Shown here one piece after another: positions 1-8,398 of a stretch of 32,989 nucleotides of DNA; position 1 is the stretch's first letter, and each line of letters opens with the position of its first letter. The notes below the pieces were generated by a model. That model had not been told where the DNA came from, searched no databases, and was given only the letters and a program-made list of their open reading frames with translations. The position numbers and the translations under genes are program-made. Origin of the DNA: an uncultured Bacteroidales bacterium (GTDB taxonomy: Bacteria; Bacteroidota; Bacteroidia; Bacteroidales; P3); NCBI GenBank assembly GCA_905236645.1, contig CAJOMZ010000024.1:1-32989 (forward strand), read 5' to 3'.

Positions 1-2
1 TT

Positions 3-620
3 ATTGTCAACCCCGCCAGCACGACGGTCTATACCGTCAATGCAGTGAACGGCGTCTGCACCAACTCTGAGTCGGTGACGGTGGCCGTGGAGCCGCAGCC
101 GGTGGCTATCGGCGAGGTGACGCCACGCACGGTGTCGTTAGGTACAATGGAGGCGGTCTTCACCGACAAGAGCGAGCACGCGACCACGCGACGCTGGGAG
201 TTCCCCGACGGCGTGGTGAAGACGGAACAGGAGGTGTCGTATGTGGTGCCCGACGATGTGGATTCAATCAATGTTATGCTGTGGGCATACAACCCCTATA
301 TGTGCTTCGACACCACTACGGTGACGGTCTATGTGGACCATACGACGCTGTGGGTGCCCAACGCCTTTACGCCCGAGGAGAGTACCAACAACACTTTTCA
401 GGTCAAGATGAACGATATACAACGCTACCATATCTTCATCTATGACCGCCGCGGACAGCTGGTGTTTGAGTCGTATGACCAGGAACAGGCGTGGGACGGA
501 AATGCCCAAAATGGCGAAAAATGCCCCCAGGGAGTGTACACTTACCTCATCTCTTGCCACAAGATAACGTATCCTTTCGACCAAATTGTACGTAAGGGAA
601 CGGTGGTGTTAATTAGGTAG
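3..620 (+). CDS. C-terminal part of a secreted protein with type IX sorting domain (gliding motility-associated type)
   Basis: The reading frame is open from base 3, so the gene starts before the window. The visible 205 residues begin in an Ig/PKD-like strand region (TTVYTVNAVNG), pass through a second PKD-like segment (TRRWEFPDGV) and end in a domain that starts VPNAFTPEES and contains IFIYDRRGQLVFES, a WDG motif and QGVYTYLI. That order matches the CHU_C / gliding motility-associated C-terminal domain, which directs export and surface attachment by the type IX secretion system. The protein is therefore probably a large, multi-domain cell-surface protein. The family's usual NGDG-type loop is replaced by EESTNN. 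The function of the missing N-terminal part cannot be told. Confidence is high for the terminal domain. Confidence 0.85.
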   Translation: MVNPASTTVYTVNAVNGVCTNSESVTVAVEPQPVAIGEVTPRTVSLGTMEAVFTDKSEHATTRRWEFPDGVVKTEQEVSYVVPDDVDSINVMLWAYNPYMCFDTTTVTVYVDHTTLWVPNAFTPEESTNNTFQVKMNDIQRYHIFIYDRRGQLVFESYDQEQAWDGNAQNGEKCPQGVYTYLISCHKITYPFDQIVRKGTVVLIR

Positions 621-666
621 TTATAGCATAAGAAGGACTTTTTTGAAACACAAAAGTGAAAAAAAA

Positions 667-698
667 TTTGGTGGGTATCTGAAAAAGTAGTACTTTTG
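667..698 (+). promoter_or_regulatory. Bacteroidetes-type promoter for tRNA-Pro
   Basis: A TTTG at 667-670 and a perfect TAnnTTTG box (TACTTTTG, 691-698) are separated by 20 bases. This is the known spacing of the -33/-7 elements used by the Bacteroidetes housekeeping sigma factor. Transcription would begin near 705, about 50 bases before the mature tRNA. Confidence 0.7.
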
Positions 699-757
699 CA
701 CTCGCATTTGAGGAGGGGGAAAAGCTTTTTTTTCTGGCTTGAATGCAGAGTACAGTT

Positions 758-831
758 CGGGGCGTGGCGCAGTTGGCTAGCGCACTTGCATGGGGTGCAA
801 GGGGTCGGAAGTTCGAGTCTTCTCGCCCCGA
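758..831 (+). tRNA. tRNA-Pro (anticodon GGG)
   Basis: A complete 74-nt cloverleaf can be folded by hand: acceptor CGGGGCG/CGCCCCG with discriminator A, D stem GCGC/GCGC, anticodon stem CTTGC/GCAAG around the loop ATGGGGT, 5-nt variable region, and T stem GGAAG/CTTCT around TTCGAGT. In the anticodon loop U33 is followed by GGG at 34-36, which reads CCC/CCU proline codons, and G37 is typical of tRNA-Pro. The first base pair is C1-G72, also usual for bacterial tRNA-Pro. The 3' CCA is not encoded. It lies alone between its own promoter and terminator. Confidence 0.95.
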
Positions 832-836
832 CAGAG

Positions 837-867
837 AAAAGGGTTCTTCGAGAGAGGAACCTTTTTT
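837..867 (+). terminator. Rho-independent terminator after tRNA-Pro
   Basis: AAAAGGGTTCTTC and GAGGAACCTTTT pair over 13 positions (two G-U) around a GAGA tetraloop, and the 3' arm runs into a six-T tract (862-867). The hairpin begins six bases after the tRNA, so it ends the tRNA transcript and separates it from murF. Confidence 0.85.
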
Positions 868-903
868 CGTAGATTTGTATAAACATAATTGTTGTTTGGC
901 TAT

Positions 904-2310
904 ATGAATATTGAAGAACTCTATGCCGAATATCTGAAGAGGCGTGATGTCACCACCGATTCGCGCAAGGTGCGCGAGGGCAGCATCTTCTTTGCGCTCA
1001 AGGGCGACAACTTCGACGGCAACCGCTTTGCTGCGTCGGCCTTGGAGCAGGGCGCGGCCCTTTGCGTGATTGACAACCCTGAGTTTAAGACCGACGACCG
1101 CTGTGTGGTGGTGGGCGATGTGCTGCAGACGCTGCAGGAGCTGGCTCGCTTCCATCGCAGTCAGCTGACTGTTCCGGTGATTGGCATTACCGGCACCAAC
1201 GGCAAGACAACCACCAAGGAGCTCTTGGCGGCGGTGATGTCGAAGCGCTACCGCGTGCACGCCACGCAGGGGAACTTCAACAATCATTTGGGGGTGCGGC
1301 TGACGCTGCTTTCGATGCCCGCCGATGCAGAGATGCTGATAGTGGAAATGGGTGCCAACCATCCGGGCGAGATTGATTTTCTGTGCAATATCGCCAATCC
1401 GGAGTTCGGCCTCATCACCAATGTGGGCAAGGCGCATTTGGAGGGCTTTGGCTCGTTCAAGGGCGTGATCCGCACCAAGACGGAGCTGTATAAGCATCTG
1501 GCGGCAATGGCAGGAGTGATTTTTGTCAATTCGGACAACGAGATACTGATGGAGCGCGCCGAGAAGATGTCGCAGCTGCCTTCGAGCCCGTCGGTGCTGC
1601 CTGGCGTTATTCCTTCATTCCCTGGCGCCAAGCCTTCCGATTACACTGGCGACTTCAAGGTGCGCGGGGTTAATATGCCTATGGCTTCGGTTGTGACCTA
1701 CGGCAGCAGCGAGACGGCTGAATGCAAGGGCGCATTCGTGTCGGCCGACCCCTATATGAAGTTTTATTTCGAGGACGACGACAATGTGTATACCGTGCAG
1801 TCGCAGCTGATTGGCGCATACAACTACGACAACGCTATGGCTGCGGTGTGCGTGGGCCGCTACTTCGGCGTGGAGCTCTTTGACATCAAGACTGCCATTG
1901 AGGAGTACAGCCCGTCGAACAACCGTTCGCAGTTCAAACGCACGGAGCGCAACGCCCTGGTGCTTGACTGCTATAATGCCAACCCATCGAGTATGGGTGT
2001 GGCTGTCGACAATTTTATTGCTATGAAGGCTGACAACAAGGTTGTTATGCTTGGCGGAATGAAGGAACTGGGCGGCGACTCGAAGGCGGAGCATCGTAAG
2101 CTGTTCGACAAAGTGATGGGTGGAGGATTCAATATGATTGTACTTGTCGGCGATGAGTTCCGCTTCGCAGAAGGGGAGGGGGGCGTGCTGTGGTTCGCCA
2201 ACAGCAGTGATGCACTGACTCAACTGAAGGCAAATCCTGTGAGCGGCGCAACAATCCTGATTAAAGGCTCTAACTCGAACAAAATGTGGGTGCTGGAAGA
2301 GGCACTTTAG
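904..2310 (+). CDS. murF: UDP-N-acetylmuramoyl-tripeptide--D-alanyl-D-alanine ligase
   Basis: MurF adds D-Ala-D-Ala to UDP-MurNAc-tripeptide, the last cytoplasmic step of peptidoglycan precursor synthesis. The 468-residue product has the Mur ligase layout: an N-terminal substrate domain with TTDSRKVREGSIFFAL, the ATP-binding loop GITGTNGKTTTKE near residue 95, the central-domain motif VEMGANHPGEID, YNYDNAMAAV, and the C-terminal domain with DCYNANPSSM and GGMKELGGDS. DCYNANP is characteristic of MurF rather than MurC, D or E. I chose the ATG at 904 over a TTG at 889 because the protein then begins MNIEELY, as the family usually does. Length is normal. murB lies in the same window but in a separate run of genes. 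Confidence 0.95.
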   Translation: MNIEELYAEYLKRRDVTTDSRKVREGSIFFALKGDNFDGNRFAASALEQGAALCVIDNPEFKTDDRCVVVGDVLQTLQELARFHRSQLTVPVIGITGTNGKTTTKELLAAVMSKRYRVHATQGNFNNHLGVRLTLLSMPADAEMLIVEMGANHPGEIDFLCNIANPEFGLITNVGKAHLEGFGSFKGVIRTKTELYKHLAAMAGVIFVNSDNEILMERAEKMSQLPSSPSVLPGVIPSFPGAKPSDYTGDFKVRGVNMPMASVVTYGSSETAECKGAFVSADPYMKFYFEDDDNVYTVQSQLIGAYNYDNAMAAVCVGRYFGVELFDIKTAIEEYSPSNNRSQFKRTERNALVLDCYNANPSSMGVAVDNFIAMKADNKVVMLGGMKELGGDSKAEHRKLFDKVMGGGFNMIVLVGDEFRFAEGEGGVLWFANSSDALTQLKANPVSGATILIKGSNSNKMWVLEEAL

Positions 2311-2419
2311 CCCGAAAGCGGTTTTTAGAATTTTTTTTTGTCGGGACTTATACTTTTTTTTAATACGTGGCGTTATTTACTTTTAAATAACTGTAATTAG
2401 AGACAATAATTAAATCATT

Positions 2420-3169
2420 ATGAAGAAAATACTTGTTATTGCGGCTATGGCCGTTTTATCGATGGGCAGCCTTATGGCCCAGAACACTTTCAAAGGTATC
2501 ATCACCTATTCGGTTACATCGACAGGCGAGACTGCGTTCAACGTCCCTGAGCAGATGGCTACCGCAGAGCTTAAAGTCTATGACGACAAGGTACTTACGT
2601 CGAGTATGGTTTTCACCAACTCGCCGATGATTAACAGCATTCTCATTGATGGTCACAAGCAGTTCTCCTGCTGGGATTTGAGTATGATTTTTATGTATCT
2701 CTCGCAGAATGATGTGGAGCTCGACTACAAGGGCTCGAGCAAGATTCTTGCCAAAACGGAGCTGAAGCAGAGCAGTATTGACAGTTTGACGATTCCTTGC
2801 ACCGAGGGCTACTACATCGAGTATGTGGCTGGTGAGACCAAGACTGTTGCCGGCATCAATGCGAAAAAGGCTATCCTGCACGTATTTGACGATGAGAGTA
2901 CGGATCATCCTATCGTTATCTGGTACAGCGACGAGATGGGCCCCGATGTCAACCTGCTGTTCAATGGTGTCAAAGGCATCGGCCTTGAGTACTCGACCGA
3001 CCTTGGCGAGGGCCGTCAGCTGACGCTCACTGCCACCGAGGTGAAGAAAGGCAAGGTGAAAGAAGTTGATATGCTGCTGCCCAGTGGCTATGAGGAACTT
3101 TCGGAAAAGGAATTCACCGAGCTGTTCAAGCAAATCAGCGAAGAAATGCAATACCTGCAAGAGGAATAG
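2420..3169 (+). CDS. Secreted protein of unknown function (GLPGLI/DUF4412-like)
   Basis: A 249-residue protein starts with a clear signal peptide (MKKILVIAAMAVLSMGSLMAQ, cleavage probably after AQ). The mature part is beta-rich, with a pattern of short strands and a segment (IVIWYSDEMGP followed by VKGIGLEYS) that resembles the later part of GLPGLI or DUF4412 proteins of Bacteroidetes, which are periplasmic or outer-membrane-associated proteins without a known reaction. The family assignment is tentative. The stop codon lies 6 bases before ftsK, so the two genes are probably cotranscribed. The C terminus is acidic and helical (EELSEKEFTELFKQ). No lipobox cysteine is present. The 109-bp spacer before it is T-rich and I could not fix a promoter there. 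Confidence 0.7.
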   Translation: MKKILVIAAMAVLSMGSLMAQNTFKGIITYSVTSTGETAFNVPEQMATAELKVYDDKVLTSSMVFTNSPMINSILIDGHKQFSCWDLSMIFMYLSQNDVELDYKGSSKILAKTELKQSSIDSLTIPCTEGYYIEYVAGETKTVAGINAKKAILHVFDDESTDHPIVIWYSDEMGPDVNLLFNGVKGIGLEYSTDLGEGRQLTLTATEVKKGKVKEVDMLLPSGYEELSEKEFTELFKQISEEMQYLQEE

Positions 3170-3175
3170 TGATTT

Positions 3176-5755
3176 ATGGCTAAGAAGAAGAAAGTCAAAC
3201 CCACTAAGGAGGGAGGCCTGAAGCAGTTTCTGGCCTCCCCTCAGTTTGCCATAGTCCGAGGTTCATTCTATGTGCTGTTTGCGGTATTTGCCGCCATAGC
3301 CATTCTGTGCTATGTGCTGTGGTATATCAAGCTTGGTCTTGAGCCTTCGCGGTCGGTGAACTGGTGCGGCACCTTGGGTGGCTGGCTGGCATCGGTGCTG
3401 GTCAGCGGCTCGTTCGGTCTGGCTTCACTGGGTCTCTGTTTTCTTCTTTTTGTATATGGTCTTCGGCTTATCGTCACGCACCGTAAGTCGAAGTCGGAGA
3501 AGGCGCCGCGACGGACGTTGTGGCGCGATGACCGCCTGTTCCGCAAAACGTTATGGTCGGTCGTTTTCTGGGTTATGTGGCTCTGCACAACCATTGGCTG
3601 GCTCGCCAATCCCGAGAACGGCGACCAATATACTCTCGGCGCAGCCTTGTCGGGCGTGGTGGGTACCGAACTGGCACGGCTGCTATATGGGCTCCTGCAC
3701 ATTGGTCTGCCGATATTGCAACTGTTCCTTGCCTTTATTTTCCTGTTCTTGGTGCATAATGTACGATTCCATCTGCCCGAGCGCAAGGAGCGTCCGCAGG
3801 AGGATGCTGCTCCGCACGAAGTGGTTGAAGAGTCTGCCGATGAAGAAGAGGAGGAAAAAAAGCCGGGATTTATAAAGCGACTGTTTGGAGGACACAAAGA
3901 AGATGTCGATCTGGAAGACGAAGATGATGAAAACGAAGGCGTTGAGTTTGAATCTGATTCGCATTTGGACGATATCGTTATAGAGCGTGTCCAAAAGCGG
4001 CGTGGTGAACGTGAAGAGGTGGAGGAACCCGTGCAGCAGGAGAAGCCGGAAGTGGTTACTTTCAGCATCGACGACGAGTTTGAGAAAGTTAACAGCCGCG
4101 CCGGTCGCCCTGGCGAGAAGGCTGGTCAGGGCAATGAGCCGATATTCACCGTCAATGATATGCAGGATGAAGGCTCTAAAGAGCAACCACTGGAAGAAGA
4201 GGAGCTTGACCCTGACGATTACCGTGTGCACTACGGCATCGGCGAACCTTACGACCCCAAGCTTGACCTCAAGGACTTCAAGATGCCAGAAACCGACATA
4301 CTCGAGGACTGGGAGAAGAAGAATGTCAAGGTGACAAACGAAGAACTTGTGTCTAACAAAAACCGCATCGTCGAAACGTTGCGCAACTATGGCATCGAAA
4401 TTGTCGAAATCACAGCTTCGCCTGGCCCGACGGTAACGCTCTATGAGATAAAGCCGGCCCCTGGCATACGCATCTCCAAAATCAAAAGCCTTGAAGACGA
4501 TATTGCCCTGTCGCTCTCTGCGCTTGGCATCCGTATCATTGCACCGATTCCTGGCAAAGGCACCATAGGTATTGAAGTCCCCAACGCGAATCCGCAGGTT
4601 GTTTCTATGAGGACAATGCTGACGAGCGATGCTTTCCGCAACAGCAAGGCCGAGTTGCCCATTGCTTTCGGAAAAACCATCTCCAACGATGTCTTCGTTA
4701 CCGACCTTGCCAAGATGCCGCACCTCCTTATGGCAGGTGCCACGGGTACAGGTAAGTCGGTGGGCCTCAATGCTGTTATTGCTTCATTGCTTTATAAGAA
4801 ACATCCTGCAGAGCTCAAGTTTGTAATGGTGGACCCCAAGAAGGTCGAGCTGTCACTCTATAACGCCATAGAGCGCCACTATCTGGCTAAACTGCCTGAC
4901 TCTGAAGAGGCTATCATTACCGATGTCAAGAAGGTGGTACGCACCCTTAACTCGCTCTGCATAGAGATGGACCAGCGTTACGACCTGCTCAAGTCGGCCA
5001 AGGTGCGTAACCTTCAGGAGTACAATCCCAAATTCATCAGCCGCCAGCTCAATCCCGACCACGGTCACCGGTACTTGCCTTATATAGTGCTGGTTATCGA
5101 TGAGTTTGCCGACCTTATTATGACTGCTGGCAAAGAGGTGGAGCTCCCCATCTGCCGTCTTGCCCAGCTTGCAAGAGCCGTGGGTATACATCTGATTATT
5201 GCCACTCAGCGTCCTACGACCAATATCATCACTGGCGCTATCAAAGCCAATTTCCCTGCACGAATTGCGTTCCGTGTCATTTCTGCCATCGACTCGCGTA
5301 CCATTCTCGATACCAGTGGCGCCAATCAGCTCATAGGCCGTGGCGATATGCTCATTTCGCTTGCTGGCAAAGACCTTGTGCGCTGCCAGTGCGCACTTAT
5401 CGAGACTATCGAAATAGAGCGTCTTGCGCAATATATTGGCCAGCAGCGCGGCTATGCCGAGGGCGAAGGGTTCCTGCTGCCCGAGTATCTTGACGAGAAC
5501 GACGAGCCCAACAAAGAGTTCGATGCCAAGTCGAAGGATGAATTCTTCAACGACGCGGCGCGTCTTGTCGTGGCCTCGCAGTTCGGCAGTACGTCGCTGT
5601 TGCAGCGCAAGCTGTCGCTCGGTTACAACCGTGCCGGACGTATCATCGACCAGCTTGAGGCTGCGGGTATCGTCGGTCCTTACAATGGCTCCAAGGCTCG
5701 CGACGTCCTTATCAAAGACGAGGTCGCACTCGAAGAACTGCTTAAAAGCCTTTGA
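3176..5755 (+). CDS. ftsK: DNA translocase FtsK
   Basis: FtsK is a septum-located, ATP-driven double-stranded DNA pump that clears and aligns the chromosome termini at division. The 859-residue product has a basic start, four hydrophobic membrane segments within about residues 20-200, then a long acidic linker to about residue 400 (runs such as ADEEEEEKK). The RecA-like motor follows, with Walker A GATGTGKS at 521-528 and Walker B LVIDEFADLIM near 640, the ATQRP motif, and a C-terminal winged-helix gamma domain from about 787 (FGSTSLLQRKLSLGYNRAGRII) that would read polar KOPS-like sequences. All parts are intact and the length is normal for Bacteroidetes. The start ATG lies 6 bases after the preceding gene. 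The stop overlaps the possible TTG start of the methyltransferase. Confidence 0.96.
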   Translation: MAKKKKVKPTKEGGLKQFLASPQFAIVRGSFYVLFAVFAAIAILCYVLWYIKLGLEPSRSVNWCGTLGGWLASVLVSGSFGLASLGLCFLLFVYGLRLIVTHRKSKSEKAPRRTLWRDDRLFRKTLWSVVFWVMWLCTTIGWLANPENGDQYTLGAALSGVVGTELARLLYGLLHIGLPILQLFLAFIFLFLVHNVRFHLPERKERPQEDAAPHEVVEESADEEEEEKKPGFIKRLFGGHKEDVDLEDEDDENEGVEFESDSHLDDIVIERVQKRRGEREEVEEPVQQEKPEVVTFSIDDEFEKVNSRAGRPGEKAGQGNEPIFTVNDMQDEGSKEQPLEEEELDPDDYRVHYGIGEPYDPKLDLKDFKMPETDILEDWEKKNVKVTNEELVSNKNRIVETLRNYGIEIVEITASPGPTVTLYEIKPAPGIRISKIKSLEDDIALSLSALGIRIIAPIPGKGTIGIEVPNANPQVVSMRTMLTSDAFRNSKAELPIAFGKTISNDVFVTDLAKMPHLLMAGATGTGKSVGLNAVIASLLYKKHPAELKFVMVDPKKVELSLYNAIERHYLAKLPDSEEAIITDVKKVVRTLNSLCIEMDQRYDLLKSAKVRNLQEYNPKFISRQLNPDHGHRYLPYIVLVIDEFADLIMTAGKEVELPICRLAQLARAVGIHLIIATQRPTTNIITGAIKANFPARIAFRVISAIDSRTILDTSGANQLIGRGDMLISLAGKDLVRCQCALIETIEIERLAQYIGQQRGYAEGEGFLLPEYLDENDEPNKEFDAKSKDEFFNDAARLVVASQFGSTSLLQRKLSLGYNRAGRIIDQLEAAGIVGPYNGSKARDVLIKDEVALEELLKSL

Positions 5756-6396
5756 CGTTGAAAATCGAGGAATATACCGAGGCTTTCACCACATTTCAGG
5801 ATGACACGCTTGCGGCCATCGAACGCTGGGCACACCTCCACACCGCCCAGCCCCAAATGGTATGTGGCCCGTATCAGGGGCAACTGCTTACAACGCTTTG
5901 CCGCTCGTCGCACGCTCGTTGCGCCGTCGAGGTAGGGGCGTTTGTCGGCTATTCCACTGTATGTATGGCACGAGGGTTGGACGGCGATGCCACGCTCCAC
6001 TCTTTCGAAGTCAACGAGGAATACGAAGCCGTCATTCGCCGTCATCTTGCAATGGCCAATGTCAGCGACCGCGTAAGCCTTCATATAGGAGATGCAAAGA
6101 CATTGATTCCGAACTTGTTTTCGGATGGTTGCAGTCAGATAGATATTGCTTTTATCGATGCCGACAAGAGGCACACCAAAGACTATTACGAACTGCTTGT
6201 GCCGCGTATGCGTAGGGGAGGGCTTGTAATTGTAGACAACGTCCTTTGGGGCCGAAAAGTGCTTGATTTGGAGCAGAACAAGGATGCCGATACACGTTGT
6301 ATGCACGCCTTCAATGAATATGTTCAGGCCGACAAAAGAGTGGAAAACATCCTCTTGAACATCAGGGATGGACTGCTAATTTGCAGCGTGTTGTAA
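5752..6396 (+). CDS. SAM-dependent O-methyltransferase (family 3, caffeoyl-CoA-type fold)
   Basis: The product of about 214 residues carries the SAM-binding motif VEVGAFVGYSTVCMARGL, then AFIDADKRHTKDYYE and GGLVIVDNVLWGRKV, the order seen in the cation-dependent O-methyltransferase 3 family (COMT-like, with the metal-binding DADK and D-N residues). The substrate is unknown; bacterial members methylate small catechol-like hydroxyls or RNA. No ATG fits. The start is either the TTG at 5752, which overlaps the ftsK stop as TTGA, or the TTG at 5758, giving MKIEEY. It is probably translated by coupling to ftsK. The C terminus (NIRDGLLIC) is complete. Confidence 0.85.
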   Translation: MTLKIEEYTEAFTTFQDDTLAAIERWAHLHTAQPQMVCGPYQGQLLTTLCRSSHARCAVEVGAFVGYSTVCMARGLDGDATLHSFEVNEEYEAVIRRHLAMANVSDRVSLHIGDAKTLIPNLFSDGCSQIDIAFIDADKRHTKDYYELLVPRMRRGGLVIVDNVLWGRKVLDLEQNKDADTRCMHAFNEYVQADKRVENILLNIRDGLLICSVL

Positions 6397-6426
6397 CTTT
6401 TTTTTCTCCAAATGAAAAAAAAGTGC

Positions 6427-6434
6427 TATTTTTG
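6427..6434 (+). promoter_or_regulatory. -7 promoter element ahead of the small lipoprotein genes
   Basis: TATTTTTG is a perfect TAnnTTTG box. It lies about 35 bases before the ATG at 6469, so transcription would begin near 6441. No good TTTG -33 box is visible at the right distance, so the site is probable rather than certain. It would drive the 6469-8398 gene group. Confidence 0.5.
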
Positions 6435-6468
6435 CATTTTGATTCAGAGTAATATTACACATCATAAA

Positions 6469-6726
6469 ATGAAAAAAGTTCTTCTTTCCGTTGGCGCCCT
6501 GGCCCTTCTCTTTGCTGCAACTTCCTGCACCAAAGAGCGTACCTGCCGCTGTGCCGTCTTTGGTCGACAGGCCAACCCGCAGAAAATACGAATAATCAAA
6601 ATCGATAAAGGTACCTGCGAAGACCTGCGTTATGTGCTCTTCGACCAAGACCCGGTCCTTTATCCCGACATTACGGATTCCGTGCTATGCACCGACTTCG
6701 ACTTTGAAAATTATGCCAACAATTGA
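6469..6726 (+). CDS. Small cysteine-rich lipoprotein (paralogue 1 of 3)
   Basis: The 85-residue product begins MKKVLLSVGALALLFAATSC, a lipoprotein signal peptide with lipobox ATSC, so the mature protein would be anchored through a lipidated cysteine. After the lipobox come a CRC motif (TCRCAVFG) and two more single cysteines (GTCEDLRY and VLCTDFDF). The same pattern of lipobox Cys, CxC, C, C recurs in the genes at 6740 and 8198. I chose the ATG at 6469 over the one at 6412 because only the later one puts the signal peptide at the N terminus and it lies just after a promoter box. Function is unknown. The closeness of a thioredoxin-type membrane protein suggests that the cysteines take part in disulfide chemistry. 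Confidence 0.75.
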   Translation: MKKVLLSVGALALLFAATSCTKERTCRCAVFGRQANPQKIRIIKIDKGTCEDLRYVLFDQDPVLYPDITDSVLCTDFDFENYANN

Positions 6727-6739
6727 TACTATTAAAGGA

Positions 6740-7054
6740 ATGAAAACAAAGAAAATAGCTGTTGCTTTACTGCTCCTTGCCGTTGTCGTCACCCTTGGTG
6801 CCTGCAAGAAGAGCCGTTTCTGCCATTGTATTAGCGAGAGTTACACCACCGTCACCCCTGACAGTGTCAGACATATAGTCGCCGACACCGTTGTCGTCAA
6901 TGTCGACCGCAGCTTCAAGTGCAAACATCTGCTCGAACTGGGCATCCAAGAATTGAAAAACGGTGAATATGTTACCTCTACACGTAAGGTGGATTGTGTA
7001 GAACTCGATGTCGACAGCGTAACGACAATCCCGCAGGAACATCCTACCGACTGA
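6740..7054 (+). CDS. Small cysteine-rich lipoprotein (paralogue 2 of 3)
   Basis: A 104-residue lipoprotein starts MKTKKIAVALLLLAVVVTL with lipobox LGAC. It repeats the cysteine pattern of its upstream neighbour: CHC directly after the lipobox region (RFCHCISES), then FKCKHLLE and VDCVELDV. The remaining sequence differs, so this is an old duplication or a shared fold held by the cysteines. I chose the ATG at 6740 because AAAGGA precedes it closely and the signal peptide begins there; an upstream start in the same frame would read back into the previous gene. It ends 4 bases before the next start, so it is cotranscribed with the MauE-thioredoxin gene. No known family recognised. Confidence 0.75.
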   Translation: MKTKKIAVALLLLAVVVTLGACKKSRFCHCISESYTTVTPDSVRHIVADTVVVNVDRSFKCKHLLELGIQELKNGEYVTSTRKVDCVELDVDSVTTIPQEHPTD

Positions 7055-7058
7055 TTAG

Positions 7059-8162
7059 ATGAAAGCTCTGCGCGTATTGGCCTCAGTGCTGAAAATACTC
7101 GTCGGAATGATGTTCATCATCTCCGCTGTCTCCAAGTTTATCACTATCGACAGCTTCGAGATGTACATCTTCAGTTTCGGCATTTTCCCGCTCGGTGTCT
7201 CTTTCTATGTGGCCCGCTTCGTGCTTGCTTTCGAGCTAATCCTCGGTGCTGCGCTCATCTCGCATCGCAACCATCGTTTCGCGGTCCTGATGTCGTTGCT
7301 CTTCCTCCTCTGCTTTGTCGTATTCCTTACCTATGCGCACCTTGTGGGGCGCACCGACAGTTGCCATTGCTTCGGCGAAATGCTGCCGTTCGATCCCGTT
7401 CAGTCGATACTTAAGAATGCCGTTCTGGTCGTTCTGCTCCTGTTCATCTACAAGTTCACCCCCGCCGACTGGTTTCCGCGTTGGTGGCTCGTTGTTTTGA
7501 TATACCTTGCCACTGCCGTGCTGGTGGTCTACTGTATGGTGCACTCGTTCTACGCCATTGACAAACTGGCACTTGTAATGATGCTCGTGATGCTTGGCGT
7601 GGGTCTCCTGGCCTCCTTGCCGTTCTATGGCAAATGGTATGTCACCACGGCGCTCATCCTGGCACCCATCGTCACCACGTTCATCTTGACACCGCCCGAC
7701 AGCTGGTTCTACACCAACACCGACGAACGCTTCGACGAAGAGCTGTTCCTGCAGCAGCTGCAGCCCGCCGTCGACGCTGCCGACACGCTTGCGGTTCCGG
7801 CCAGCCCCGCCATACAGCTCCAGGAAGGCCGCAACATCGTCGCCTTCTTCAGCCCCAAGTGCGGCATCTGCCAGCTTGCCGCCGGCAAAATCTCTACCAT
7901 TGTGGCCCGCAACGACCTCGACAGCACACGCATAACCTACGTGTTTCCGAAGATAAGCGACACGGCAAGCTACGCCAAATTCTACGAGGTCTCTCGCTCT
8001 TCGCACTTCAGCGAGACAAGAATCGACAAGGAAACCTTCATCAAAATCACACGCGCCTCGTTCCCCATCGTGCTGCTTGTCGAGGATGGCGATGTCGCAG
8101 CCTCCTTTGCCTACCGCAATATAAACGAAAAACTTGTAACCGATTTTCTTGACAACAGATAG
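7059..8162 (+). CDS. MauE/DoxX-like membrane protein fused to a thioredoxin-like domain
   Basis: The 367-residue protein begins with a four-helix MauE/DoxX-type region (residues 1-135; ILVGMMFIISAVSKF and FELILGAAL are typical), with a CHC pair at 102 and 104 in the position where MauE relatives have SCxCFG. Further hydrophobic helices follow at about 140-220. The C-terminal 130 residues resemble a thioredoxin fold with FFSPKCGIC, a CxxC active site at Cys268 and Cys271. Related fusions are thought to pass electrons or carry thiol exchange across the inner membrane. Together with three cysteine-patterned lipoproteins around it, a role in forming, reducing or maturing their cysteines is likely but inferred. 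It lies 4 bases after one of them and 35 bases before another. Confidence 0.8.
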   Translation: MKALRVLASVLKILVGMMFIISAVSKFITIDSFEMYIFSFGIFPLGVSFYVARFVLAFELILGAALISHRNHRFAVLMSLLFLLCFVVFLTYAHLVGRTDSCHCFGEMLPFDPVQSILKNAVLVVLLLFIYKFTPADWFPRWWLVVLIYLATAVLVVYCMVHSFYAIDKLALVMMLVMLGVGLLASLPFYGKWYVTTALILAPIVTTFILTPPDSWFYTNTDERFDEELFLQQLQPAVDAADTLAVPASPAIQLQEGRNIVAFFSPKCGICQLAAGKISTIVARNDLDSTRITYVFPKISDTASYAKFYEVSRSSHFSETRIDKETFIKITRASFPIVLLVEDGDVAASFAYRNINEKLVTDFLDNR

Positions 8163-8197
8163 ATGCTTCGCGGCATCAGCCCGCTAACAACCGAACA

Positions 8198-8398
8198 ATG
8201 AAGAAACTGCTTATCATCCTTTCCGTCGTTGCCGCTCTCTGCACCTCGTGCAACAAAACCTGCCGCTGCTACCGCTATGACGGCAATGTCGACGAATTCG
8301 ACGAACAAGAACTCGAAGAACTCGGCACTTCCTGCCAGGCCAAGGAGGAAATCAACTTCCACCTTACCTATTCCCTCTGCGAGAAGGTGCTCTTTTAA
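8198..8398 (+). CDS. Small cysteine-rich lipoprotein (paralogue 3 of 3)
   Basis: A 66-residue lipoprotein begins MKKLLIILSVVAALCTSC, with lipobox CTSC. CRC follows four residues later (NKTCRCYRYDG), then single cysteines in TSCQAKEE and SLCEKVLF, giving the same lipobox-CxC-C-C pattern as the two genes upstream. The middle is acidic (DEFDEQELEEL). It is very short but the start, signal peptide and pattern make it a real gene. Its TAA stop (8396-8398) overlaps the stop of the flippase on the other strand (8395-8397), so the two transcripts meet tail to tail with no spacer for a terminator. Confidence 0.75.
   Translation: MKKLLIILSVVAALCTSCNKTCRCYRYDGNVDEFDEQELEELGTSCQAKEEINFHLTYSLCEKVLF

Noticed and set aside
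613-1497. Minus-strand open frame crossing the tRNA and the start of murF
   Set aside because: It reads through a complete tRNA, a terminator and the N-terminal part of murF, so it cannot be a real gene.
2331-2385. Promoter for the gene at 2420
   Set aside because: TACTTTTT and TACTTTTA resemble -7 boxes, but no TTTG lies at the 19-21 base distance and the region is simply T-rich.
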